NCBI GenBank assembly: GCA_040007895.1
Contig: JBDTUE010000085.1
Span: 1-15,544, forward strand
Length of the DNA: 15,544 nt
Direction of reading: 5' to 3'
Source: JADJLQ01 sp040007895
GTDB taxonomy: Bacteria > Bacteroidota > Bacteroidia > Chitinophagales > Saprospiraceae
Shown: positions 8,812 through 15,485 of the stretch, piece after piece
Numbering within the stretch: the stretch's first letter is position 1
Layout of the letters: every line of letters starts with the position of its first letter
The notes under the pieces: generated by a model
The model's input: only the letters and a program-made list of their open reading frames with translations
Database searches by the model: none
Told to the model about the DNA's origin: nothing
Translations under genes and position numbers: made by a program

Positions 8812-8837
8812 AAGGTATTTTTTTTATAAAATACCTT
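8812..8837. repeat. Perfect 10-bp inverted repeat, AT-rich
   Basis: AAGGTATTTT (8812-8821) and AAAATACCTT (8828-8837) with a 6-base loop. It starts 35 bases after the HEPN stop codon and directly abuts the GTAAC repeat element of the GMC promoter. As a minus-strand RNA it has only two G-C pairs and no U-run after it, so it would be a poor intrinsic terminator. It could be a 3'-end hairpin for the toxin-antitoxin mRNA or part of the upstream operator. Confidence 0.5.
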
Positions 8838-8871
8838 TTAATAGCCGGTTAAAGAATAACTATAATAATTC

Positions 8872-9294
8872 TTACACGTTACTGGTTGCCTTATCAAGGT
8901 GAACAAATTCAGTTTTAGCTTCATTCAATATGAAGTTATATATTGATTGCTGGTCAAAAGGCAAATATTCGTGGTTCAACTTATTGCGAATGATTTTCAT
9001 TTCCATCCATATATCCGTGTTTTTAACCCACCCCACGGTTTCCATTTTGTGTATCAATTCTCTGTAAGAGGTACTGGCTTCTATGGAATCAAATAAATCA
9101 TACGCCCTGAATAATTTAATAGCACATTCATATACCCTGGTGAACCTTGCGCCAGATGCATCGTATAATTCTAATGCATTGTCTGAATAAATCAAATTGG
9201 GATCAAACGGGCTTAGTTTGGACAGTGTCTTTAAAAGATTTTGTAATGATTTAGTATACTTATCCTGTTGTTCCTTTATTTGAATCAAAGTCAT
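8872..9294 (-). CDS. HEPN domain protein (HepT/HI0074-like), putative toxin of a HEPN/MNT pair
   Basis: Helical protein of 140 residues. It carries the HEPN signature R-x4-H-x-Y as RNKLNHEY (R103, H108, Y110) near the C-terminus. In characterised HepT/MntA (type VII) systems this motif is the RNase active site, and its Tyr is adenylylated by the partner nucleotidyltransferase, which neutralises the toxin. The length and N-terminal part resemble the HI0074 'nucleotidyltransferase substrate-binding' branch. The start ATG overlaps the stop of the upstream MNT gene by four bases (ATGA at 9291-9294), so the two are translationally coupled, in the order antitoxin then toxin. Toxicity is inferred from the family, not visible in the sequence. 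Confidence 0.85.
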   Translation of the reverse strand: MTLIQIKEQQDKYTKSLQNLLKTLSKLSPFDPNLIYSDNALELYDASGARFTRVYECAIKLFRAYDLFDSIEASTSYRELIHKMETVGWVKNTDIWMEMKIIRNKLNHEYLPFDQQSIYNFILNEAKTEFVHLDKATSNV

Positions 9295-9605
9295 TGCAAT
9301 TGTCTTTTTAAAATATGGTCAAAAAAATCTTTTTGCACATGGCTTTGATTGTCATAGGAAGGAAATATGACTACATCTATTTTTTCATCGCAAATGGCCA
9401 GATAATCAACAGCGATTTTTAGACTTTTTTTGAAATGCACCTTATATAGTTGATCGGAAATGATCATGATATCTACATCCCCTCCCTTTCTATTTAGATC
9501 TGCTCTTGAACCGAATAAATAAATGCTACCTTCCACATCCTTCAAAGCTTGCGAAAGTGCTTTTTTCTGCAAACTATCCAGTCTGGTTTGTTCAAAAGCT
9601 AACAT
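9291..9605 (-). CDS. MNT-type minimal nucleotidyltransferase, putative antitoxin
   Basis: Small protein of 104 residues of the DNA polymerase beta-type nucleotidyltransferase superfamily. The active-site signature is FGSRADLNRKGGDVDIMI at about 31-48: G32-S33, then nine residues, then D43-x-D45. The third carboxylate is D77 in KIDVVIF. It should use ATP to adenylylate the HEPN partner encoded immediately downstream (four-base overlap). The usual MntA pattern has ten residues between GS and DxD, so the loop is one residue shorter here. There is no alternative start before residue 47, so the ATG at 9605 is used. That places the start codon about five bases after a perfect -7 box. Confidence 0.87.
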   Translation of the reverse strand: MLAFEQTRLDSLQKKALSQALKDVEGSIYLFGSRADLNRKGGDVDIMIISDQLYKVHFKKSLKIAVDYLAICDEKIDVVIFPSYDNQSHVQKDFFDHILKRQLQ

Positions 9606-9610
9606 AAAAT

Positions 9611-9623
9611 CAAAGTTAACTTT
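9611..9623 (-). promoter_or_regulatory. Candidate toxin-antitoxin promoter overlapping a 12-bp palindrome
   Basis: On the minus strand TAACTTTG (9611-9618) is a perfect TAnnTTTG -7 box. A TTTC near the -33 distance is a weak upstream match. The palindrome AAAGTTAACTTT (9612-9623) overlaps the box, as expected for an operator used in autorepression. The box ends five bases before the ATG at 9605, so the mRNA would be leaderless or nearly so. Confidence 0.4.
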
Positions 9624-9670
9624 TAATTGGATTTTACCCGAAACGTAGTTTTATACGTACTATTTTTTTA

Positions 9671-10375
9671 TCATGCAGATAACAAACTATCCAGCTTGTT
9701 CATCTCCGGTATTAAAAACTCTTTTCGACCATAAAATTTAATAATATTATCCTTTTCGAGGTCAGAAAACAACAGGGAAACCGTTTTTCTTGATGTACCG
9801 ATCAATGCTGCAATATCGGATTGAGTAATATCCAGGACAACTTTGATACCATTAGCTCCATAGGGTTTACCAAAGTCATTGCAAAGATCTTTAAGAAACT
9901 CCAGCAACCGGTGTAATGCATCCTTACATAATAAAATATGCAATCTTCGCTCCATTCGATGAAGGCGCTCACCAAATTTTTTATTTAAAGTCAATGCAAA
10001 AGGGACGTAGTCTCTAGCCAACTCCTGGGCTTTATCCACACTTAATTTACAAACGGTAGTATTATTCATCGTCACCTGGGCAAATTCTTTGTGTGCTGCT
10101 GATTTTTCAAACAAAGCTGTTACACCTAATAATTCACCTTGTCCCAGGAACGCCATGATGTATTCATTACCTGAAGTATCATAATAACCAACTTTTACTT
10201 TCCCACCGGCAATCAGGTATATATCTTTTTTGCGGTCACCTTCCATGAATAAAAACTGGCCCTTGTCGTATTTATCCAGTGGATGATCTTTGATATAAGG
10301 GCCAACCTTGGTCGGACATAGTATATCATATAAATTGACTTCTTCAAAAAACCAAATAGAATTAGCGGGTGTCAT
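9671..10375 (-). CDS. Crp/Fnr family transcriptional regulator
   Basis: Protein of 234 residues with the Crp/Fnr plan: a cyclic-nucleotide-binding-like beta barrel (about 18-135), a dimerisation helix (about 135-165) and a C-terminal winged helix-turn-helix (about 175-225). The latter includes LDITQSDIAALIGTSRKTVSLLFSDLEKDNII, with recognition helix about 195-207. The phosphate-binding cassette is altered: GELLGVTAL is followed by AAHKEFAQV, without the Arg that binds cAMP phosphate in E. coli CRP. There is no clustered N-terminal Cys motif as in Fnr. The signal sensed is therefore unknown. It lies between the two operons that share a promoter element and is the closest candidate regulator for both. 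It starts 44 bases after the esterase gene and could be read through from it. Confidence 0.9.
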   Translation of the reverse strand: MTPANSIWFFEEVNLYDILCPTKVGPYIKDHPLDKYDKGQFLFMEGDRKKDIYLIAGGKVKVGYYDTSGNEYIMAFLGQGELLGVTALFEKSAAHKEFAQVTMNNTTVCKLSVDKAQELARDYVPFALTLNKKFGERLHRMERRLHILLCKDALHRLLEFLKDLCNDFGKPYGANGIKVVLDITQSDIAALIGTSRKTVSLLFSDLEKDNIIKFYGRKEFLIPEMNKLDSLLSA

Positions 10376-10393
10376 AGATTAAAGTACCGATCA

Positions 10394-10419
10394 ATTAATT
10401 TTTCGATTCCAAAATTAAT
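10394..10419. repeat. Perfect 9-bp inverted repeat between esterase and regulator genes
   Basis: ATTAATTTT (10394-10402) and AAAATTAAT (10411-10419) with an 8-base loop, directly after the esterase stop codon and 18 bases upstream of the regulator start. All stem pairs are A-T, so it is unlikely to terminate transcription well. Its position suits an operator for the Crp/Fnr gene. Confidence 0.45.
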
Positions 10420-11841
10420 CTATTTAGCAAGAACCATTTCCGCTTCTACCGGCAATTGATTAAGGTGTACCCTTCGTGAAAATATTAAATCCTGTTCAGC
10501 CATAAGTTTTATTGTATACAGACATTCCTGCCAGTCTGCATAGGAGATCCTGTTGAAACCATGAAACAAAGTGTAATGAAATACCCGGTCATGACAAAAG
10601 TCATTTACTTTCAAACCGGGAGATTCTACATGATCATCGATGAATACTATTAATTCTCTTCGGTTCGGGTTAAGACTGAACTTAAAATTTTCATTTGAAA
10701 TAATTCCCTTCTCATGCATATGATTGTTAGAAGAAAGCCAATCCAGGGCATGCTCAAATTCTTTTGCCCAAAAATGTTCATTGTGATTACCATCGGTATG
10801 CAGATCATAATGGATCGCATGGTCATCGTGACCCGCTTCTAATAAAGTATCATATAAGTCGAGGAGATCTTCCGTCATGGATTCGCTTTCTTTTTGTCCG
10901 GCCATCAACAAAAACCTGGTCTCCGACTTGATTTTTTTCTTTCTCACATATTTTAATATCTCAGGAGAGAACCATAAGGATGGTGAAAAAATACCTGCAT
11001 TGCCAAAAACATCCTGACGTTCCAAGGCAGCATATAAACTAAATAAACCACCCATACTACTCCCCATGATGATAGTGTGCTCCCTGTCTGTCAGCGACCG
11101 CAAATGTTGGTCAACATAGGGTTTTAAAGTATTGCACAAAAAGTCTAATAGCTGCGGAGCTTCTCCACCGCCATAGGATTCGTTTTTCCACGCTGAATAT
11201 TCGTCGATCCGGTGTTCTTCACCATGCTCTATACCAATAATGATATACTGCTGCAAAGGATTCATTTCATGACTATGATCACCGGCAGATGATTTAAATA
11301 TCAATTGTTTCATTGCCTGATCTACATTCCAGCAGGTTTTAGTTTCGTCACCTGAGAAAAGATTTTGACCATCCATCATATAGACCACCGGGTATGATTT
11401 TTTTGATGATCTATAGTCGATAGGGAGATGCGCCCATATTTTTCTTTTCCTGTTTAATTGAGGAATTTTAAATGAAGGATGGAGTACAATCGCTTCCCGG
11501 ATATTATACATCGAATCATTTGTTTTTACATCCAGCCATGAATCTATCGTAAACCAAAAATCGATTTCTTCTTTTTTTGTAATCAAAAACCGATTGACTT
11601 TGCTCTTACCCAGATGATCTCCTTCTGAAGTGGACCACGAGCCGCGGGTAATCTTACACTCCAACTGATCATCGCTGCATTGAAAAGTCAATGAAAATGA
11701 ACCGTCAGCATTTCTCAGGAATGCATATTTCGGATCAGCAGGGTTCCAGTCATTAAATGTTCCCGTGAGGTATAAATCATCCTGAAAAGGTGTATAACCC
11801 GGAACCGTCTGAACATGCGCGTTAATCGTTTTCGTATTCAT
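10420..11841 (-). CDS. Alpha/beta-hydrolase esterase (Fes/IroE-like) with N-terminal CBM48/E-set-like domain
   Basis: Protein of 473 residues in three parts. Residues 1-105 resemble a glycogen-binding/CBM48-type beta domain (LYLTGTFNDWNP at 23-34, ADGSFSLTF at 45-53). Residues 115-372 are an esterase of the PF00756 type: YMMDGQNLF at 154-162, nucleophile S262 in GSSMGG, and probable catalytic H353 in DGNHNEHFW. Residues about 380-473 are an extra C-terminal domain that I do not recognise. The family hydrolyses esters such as siderophore trilactones or acylated sugars, and the substrate here is open. No signal peptide is seen. It follows the Cys/His-domain membrane protein by 30 bases and is probably the last gene of the redox operon. 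Confidence 0.8.
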   Translation of the reverse strand: MNTKTINAHVQTVPGYTPFQDDLYLTGTFNDWNPADPKYAFLRNADGSFSLTFQCSDDQLECKITRGSWSTSEGDHLGKSKVNRFLITKKEEIDFWFTIDSWLDVKTNDSMYNIREAIVLHPSFKIPQLNRKRKIWAHLPIDYRSSKKSYPVVYMMDGQNLFSGDETKTCWNVDQAMKQLIFKSSAGDHSHEMNPLQQYIIIGIEHGEEHRIDEYSAWKNESYGGGEAPQLLDFLCNTLKPYVDQHLRSLTDREHTIIMGSSMGGLFSLYAALERQDVFGNAGIFSPSLWFSPEILKYVRKKKIKSETRFLLMAGQKESESMTEDLLDLYDTLLEAGHDDHAIHYDLHTDGNHNEHFWAKEFEHALDWLSSNNHMHEKGIISNENFKFSLNPNRRELIVFIDDHVESPGLKVNDFCHDRVFHYTLFHGFNRISYADWQECLYTIKLMAEQDLIFSRRVHLNQLPVEAEMVLAK

Positions 11842-11871
11842 TCCTGAACTATTTTAAAGTTTAATAATATT

Positions 11872-12687
11872 TTATTTACACCAGGTTACATCTGGCAAAT
11901 GATATGTATTTAATCTCCGGATAGCACCAGGGTCAGGGCTAAGAATATACCATGATCCCCATCTGGAGAGAGTACCACAAAGTTCCACCTGATCAGCTAC
12001 ATAGGGAATCAATTGATCCTGTATCGGATTAAAATCCTTATCCACTAACAAATAATATTCATGATCACCCTTACCGTCCTGTACATGAAACACAGGGGTG
12101 ATGCCACCAGACAAACATCGTATCGCACAATCCCGGTGTACTTTTCCTTCACCGGGTTTCATTACACCAAGCAGACATTTAGGATCCGCTATTTCACCTT
12201 TCAGTTGAACCTTTCCAATTGGAATGATTGGCATCACTACAGATGGAACAGATGACATGGAATCTACTCTTTCAATTTTTTTTATTTCAAGTACTGTATG
12301 TTCGTGTGCATAGATTAAATGACCATCAATCCGGATAGGTTTATTATCCATGGATTGCAAGTCACTATATTCATGTAATATTTTGTCTGCACCAAACTTG
12401 CCCGGAGATACTAATAAAACAGATTGGTAAACATCAAAGCCTGCAGAGTCTTTACCGGAGATGTATTCGAGCATAGGAACCGGATGCACACGAAGGAAAC
12501 CTGTCAATGAAGTGATTTTGTTCAATTCAAATTTTCCATTGTCATAGCGGGAATGGTAATAGGGTAAAACAGCCGCTGCAGTCAGAGTCAATACGAAAAT
12601 GATTATCGTTGAGTAACGAATAATTTTTCGAAAATCAAAAGGCATTTCGTTTTGCCAACCGATAAAAAAATCATTTTCTGGATTCAT
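11872..12687 (-). CDS. Single-helix membrane protein with conserved DPKC...HxxC...C domain
   Basis: Protein of 271 residues: a short cytoplasmic N-terminus, one membrane helix at about 24-44, and then a beta-rich domain probably in the periplasm. The C-terminal half has a dense motif, GEIADPKC (164-171) followed by GVMKPGEGKVHRDCAIRC (174-191) and GGITPVF, with C171, H184, C187 and C191. I recall this motif as a conserved one in uncharacterised proteins encoded near ferric-reductase/Rieske genes, but I cannot name a family. The Cys/His set could bind a metal or a haem-like cofactor, or form disulfides. It starts 16 bases after the Rieske gene, inside the same operon, which supports a role in the same electron-transfer complex. 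Confidence 0.6.
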   Translation of the reverse strand: MNPENDFFIGWQNEMPFDFRKIIRYSTIIIFVLTLTAAAVLPYYHSRYDNGKFELNKITSLTGFLRVHPVPMLEYISGKDSAGFDVYQSVLLVSPGKFGADKILHEYSDLQSMDNKPIRIDGHLIYAHEHTVLEIKKIERVDSMSSVPSVVMPIIPIGKVQLKGEIADPKCLLGVMKPGEGKVHRDCAIRCLSGGITPVFHVQDGKGDHEYYLLVDKDFNPIQDQLIPYVADQVELCGTLSRWGSWYILSPDPGAIRRLNTYHLPDVTWCK

Positions 12688-12703
12688 CGTATGATCTTTA
12701 ATA

Positions 12704-13747
12704 TTAATTATAGGAAGCCGGTGTACACGGAGTGCCTTCCGCCAATGCTTCCGGATGAACGTAAACTTGTTGACCTTTAATCATGACCCGATATGTTGCT
12801 ACTTTTTCAGTAAAAGGAGCAGGAGACTGACCATTGTGAGGCAGATATTGATATCCGTGCCAGGGACAGGTGATGCAGCCATCGATGACTTTACCTTCAC
12901 TCAATGGACCATGCTGATGTTTGCATTGATTGTGTACCGCACTTATTTTATTATCATATTTAAAGACTGCAATTTTTTGATTTTTTACAGTAACCATTTT
13001 TGCTCGTTGATCTGCTATCTCCCCGATCAAACATACAGGCACATACCCTTCCAAATCTTGGGTAGCAAGGACTTTTGACTTTTTTGTTTCTGATCGCATT
13101 TTAAGACCAGAGGAGATATGTAATAAAATTAACGTCATCATTCCAATCCATAAACTCACGATCAGGATAGGTGAATGTTCATATTGAATAACACCAAGGA
13201 ATACATGTAAAAGTATCAATGCATAAGCTACATAAACCATCATGTGCATTTTTTTCCATGTTTTGGCTCCAAGATTTTTTAACCAAAAGTCATGACTCGT
13301 CGTCGCCATGATGGCTAAGATGATCAATGCAAGAAATCCCAATAACTGAAAAGGAAATCTGCTTAAAGAATTGTATTGGATATTGGAACTGAATAAAGAC
13401 ACGATAGGGTTGACATTGCCTAATGCATGAAATTGTATAAGGTTAAAGATTCCATGGATCAATGCTATAAAAAACATGGTGACACCCAGGTGCCTACGGT
13501 TGTATAGTATGGGCAAAAACAATTTGTTTAACCGGGCCAACGGGCCAATACATAAGATAATATGCAACATGATAAATGCCAGTGAACCGGTACATCGTAT
13601 TATAAGTGTCTCTACTGTAATCGTGGGATGAAATACAAAATTGACCCCCGTGAATACAACAATATAAGTCAATACGCCAATGAGTATGACCAGATCATAT
13701 CTTTTCTTAAAAGGTGTCCAGTGTATTAAATCGTAGTGAGCCGACAT
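12704..13747 (-). CDS. Ferric-reductase-like membrane domain fused to a Rieske [2Fe-2S] domain
   Basis: Protein of 347 residues. Residues about 18-215 contain roughly six membrane helices of the ferric-reductase/MsrQ-like type, with candidate haem-ligand histidines H62, H98, H168 and H181. Residues about 235-333 form a Rieske ferredoxin-like domain: C275-x-H277, sixteen residues, then C294-x2-H297 (HNQCKHQHG and CPWHGYQYL), which is the full ligand set for a [2Fe-2S] cluster. This makes a one-protein electron relay between a soluble donor or acceptor and membrane haem. The partner and final acceptor are unknown. It is the centre of the operon, with the small membrane protein gene 14 bases upstream and the Cys/His-domain gene 16 bases downstream. 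Confidence 0.88.
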   Translation of the reverse strand: MSAHYDLIHWTPFKKRYDLVILIGVLTYIVVFTGVNFVFHPTITVETLIIRCTGSLAFIMLHIILCIGPLARLNKLFLPILYNRRHLGVTMFFIALIHGIFNLIQFHALGNVNPIVSLFSSNIQYNSLSRFPFQLLGFLALIILAIMATTSHDFWLKNLGAKTWKKMHMMVYVAYALILLHVFLGVIQYEHSPILIVSLWIGMMTLILLHISSGLKMRSETKKSKVLATQDLEGYVPVCLIGEIADQRAKMVTVKNQKIAVFKYDNKISAVHNQCKHQHGPLSEGKVIDGCITCPWHGYQYLPHNGQSPAPFTEKVATYRVMIKGQQVYVHPEALAEGTPCTPASYN

Positions 13748-13761
13748 GATATTTTATATTT

Positions 13762-14400
13762 TTAAAAATTGATTTGTTGGATCAATTGATTTGTTTTTCT
13801 GTCCCGGATGACAAGTTGAATTTTACCTTGAATTAATCCTGAAGGCAAACTAAACAGTTGGCTGTCCTGTTTTGCAATCACACCAATCATGAGCCATTGA
13901 TTGTCTTTATTTAAAATCAATATCTCAGCAGGTTGAATAGGTGCCTGATTAAACTTGACCTTCAGTTGTAAATCATCCGGCGCAAGCCCACGCAACTGAA
14001 TGTTATTTTCTGTTGATTCGTGGGTGGCTAATATATTTTGTTTTTCAACTAAGGAAGTGAGCCGGATTGGTTTTTCATAAAATTCTTTAGGCACATTAAG
14101 CACAATGATTAGACTAATTGCTGGTAAGGTTATCGCCAGACATGTCCACAGTAATAAATGTAAATCAAGTAAAGGTTGAATCGCATTGGAATAACTTTCT
14201 ATTGGTTTTTGCCATTTTATCAGAGTGACCGGCCAGGTTAAGATCAATCCAGGTACAAAAACAGATTTGACGCTGCGTGGAGTGTGTATTGTATCCTCAT
14301 CCCGACGAGCCATTGGTTTCAGCATATACCAAATAGAATATCCTAAGCCTATGATAAAATATAAAATCAGCAGGTAATAAAAAACGACGGACAGGCTCAT
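13762..14400 (-). CDS. Three-helix membrane protein of unknown function
   Basis: Protein of 212 residues with hydrophobic segments at about 5-27, 46-65 and 82-104, followed by a soluble beta-rich domain of about 100 residues (QLRGLAPDDLQLKVKFN onward). The second segment, VFVPGLILTWPVTLIKW, resembles the FRLLILPG-x-ALWPLLL pattern that I recall in short membrane proteins beside DUF1622 and ferric-reductase-like genes; this is recollection, not a search. No catalytic motif or metal-binding residues are evident. The start ATG overlaps the stop of the DUF1622 gene by four bases (14397-14400), and the Rieske gene follows 14 bases later. It is probably a subunit or assembly factor of the same membrane module. 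The C-terminal soluble domain could be the specific part in this lineage. Confidence 0.6.
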   Translation of the reverse strand: MSLSVVFYYLLILYFIIGLGYSIWYMLKPMARRDEDTIHTPRSVKSVFVPGLILTWPVTLIKWQKPIESYSNAIQPLLDLHLLLWTCLAITLPAISLIIVLNVPKEFYEKPIRLTSLVEKQNILATHESTENNIQLRGLAPDDLQLKVKFNQAPIQPAEILILNKDNQWLMIGVIAKQDSQLFSLPSGLIQGKIQLVIRDRKTNQLIQQINF

Positions 14401-14753
14401 GATTTCATTTCTGATTTAAGATTAAACTCCTGCAATTCTTTTCCCAAAAAAAATCCTATAGCTGTTCGCAGTGCTACGATGATACCAAGGCTAATCAATT
14501 CATTCATTTCTGCATGGAGCATAGACGAAATGATATCTGATACAATATAAAAGTCAAGTCCCAATAATATATAATTACCCAATAATGGACGGAGAGAAGA
14601 TATTTTTTCAAAAGAAGCTCTGTGTCCTGGCATGCTCAATTCGGATATAATAAAAGCATATAGTCCTTTGATAAATCCCACCATTAACACTACTACGCTA
14701 AACCATTCCACTCCCGTGGACATGATTTCAAGTACTGCATTGACCTTACTCAT
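14397..14753 (-). CDS. DUF1622 family membrane protein
   Basis: Small membrane protein of 118 residues with three hydrophobic helices at about 15-36, 58-79 and 86-105. The central and third helices carry the DUF1622 pattern: LRPLLGNYILLGLDFYIVSDII (54-75) and LGIIVALRTAIGFFLGKEL (89-107). The charged residues in or near the membrane (R55, D67, D73, R96) are characteristic of the family. Its function is unknown. Its start lies 12 bases after the SDR stop, and its end overlaps the next membrane protein gene by four bases, so the genes are tightly coupled. Confidence 0.82.
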   Translation of the reverse strand: MSKVNAVLEIMSTGVEWFSVVVLMVGFIKGLYAFIISELSMPGHRASFEKISSLRPLLGNYILLGLDFYIVSDIISSMLHAEMNELISLGIIVALRTAIGFFLGKELQEFNLKSEMKS

Positions 14754-14765
14754 GGTATAAGCCTC

Positions 14766-15461
14766 TTAAGCTTGGTTATAAATTTTCAATACTGTTTCTC
14801 TGAGGTTATTACCTGCTTCACTCAATAAGAAGCGCATGGTTTGTCCGATATGTTTTGGATCTACCCAGGTTGATGGATCTGTATTGGGCATCGCGGAGCG
14901 ATTTTGAGGAGTATCTAATGTGGAAGGCACCAATACATGAGCTTGTATATTTACTTCTTTGCCTGATTGATTGATGACTTCAGCCATCTTAATGACCATT
15001 GATTTGGATAAAGCATAGGCAAACTGATCTTTGGCTTCAATGGTATTGATGGCAGGTCTAGCACCAATGAATACAAACCTCCCTACACCGGATCTCTTAT
15101 AATATTCATACAAAGGCCTTACGACATTAAATGCCGTTGCGAAATTAAGTTTGATCATTTTGTCCAATTCGGCCAACCGGGTTTCTTCTATCTGACCTTT
15201 CTGCCAGCCTCCAACGAGCAAGATAGCGGTTTGAAGCTGGTCTGCTTTACTCATCACTTTTTTTACATAAGCTTCACAAGCGGTTTCATCGGTAAGATTT
15301 ATGAATTCCGTTTCGATATTCGCTTTATTGGGATGAGATTCAAAAAATCGTACATCTTCCCCAAGTCCAAGCGCGGCATAGATCATGTGATCGCCGGAAA
15401 ATTCATTAATGACTGCTCTGCCGAGATTGCCACCTGCCCCTGTTATTAATATTGACTTCAT
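14766..15461 (-). CDS. SDR oxidoreductase resembling dihydropteridine reductase
   Basis: Cytoplasmic NAD(P)-dependent SDR of 231 residues. The nucleotide-binding loop is TGAGGNLG (7-14). The usual NNAG is replaced by VGGW (83-86), and Y149/K153 in YALSK are the catalytic pair. The usual catalytic serine region reads IGARPA, without a Ser. The C-terminal LDTPQNRSAMPNTDPSTW (182-199) closely matches the LDTPxNRxxMPxxDxxxW region I recall from animal quinonoid dihydropteridine reductase, as does VGGW. The real bacterial substrate may differ. A longer reading from a TTG at 15488 is rejected because that codon lies inside the predicted -7 box; the ATG at 15461 gives a leader of about 18 nt. First gene of the redox operon. 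Confidence 0.85.
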   Translation of the reverse strand: MKSILITGAGGNLGRAVINEFSGDHMIYAALGLGEDVRFFESHPNKANIETEFINLTDETACEAYVKKVMSKADQLQTAILLVGGWQKGQIEETRLAELDKMIKLNFATAFNVVRPLYEYYKRSGVGRFVFIGARPAINTIEAKDQFAYALSKSMVIKMAEVINQSGKEVNIQAHVLVPSTLDTPQNRSAMPNTDPSTWVDPKHIGQTMRFLLSEAGNNLRETVLKIYNQA

Positions 15462-15485
15462 GTTTTTTTGTTGTTTATAATGATA

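Noticed and set aside
8518..8829. Plus-strand open frame of 103 codons
   Set aside because: It is antisense to the start of the GMC gene and runs across its promoter; no family resemblance.
9643..9658. Terminator after the Crp/Fnr gene (ACGTA...TACGT)
   Set aside because: The stem is only 5 bp and is not followed by a T-run on the minus strand.
12755..13078. Plus-strand open frame of 107 codons
   Set aside because: It is the mirror of the Rieske domain coding region and has no domain of its own.
13767..13793. Repeated ATTGATTTG/ATCAATTGATTTG motif
   Set aside because: It lies in the coding end of the three-helix membrane protein, where it encodes a QLIQQINF tail; likely chance.
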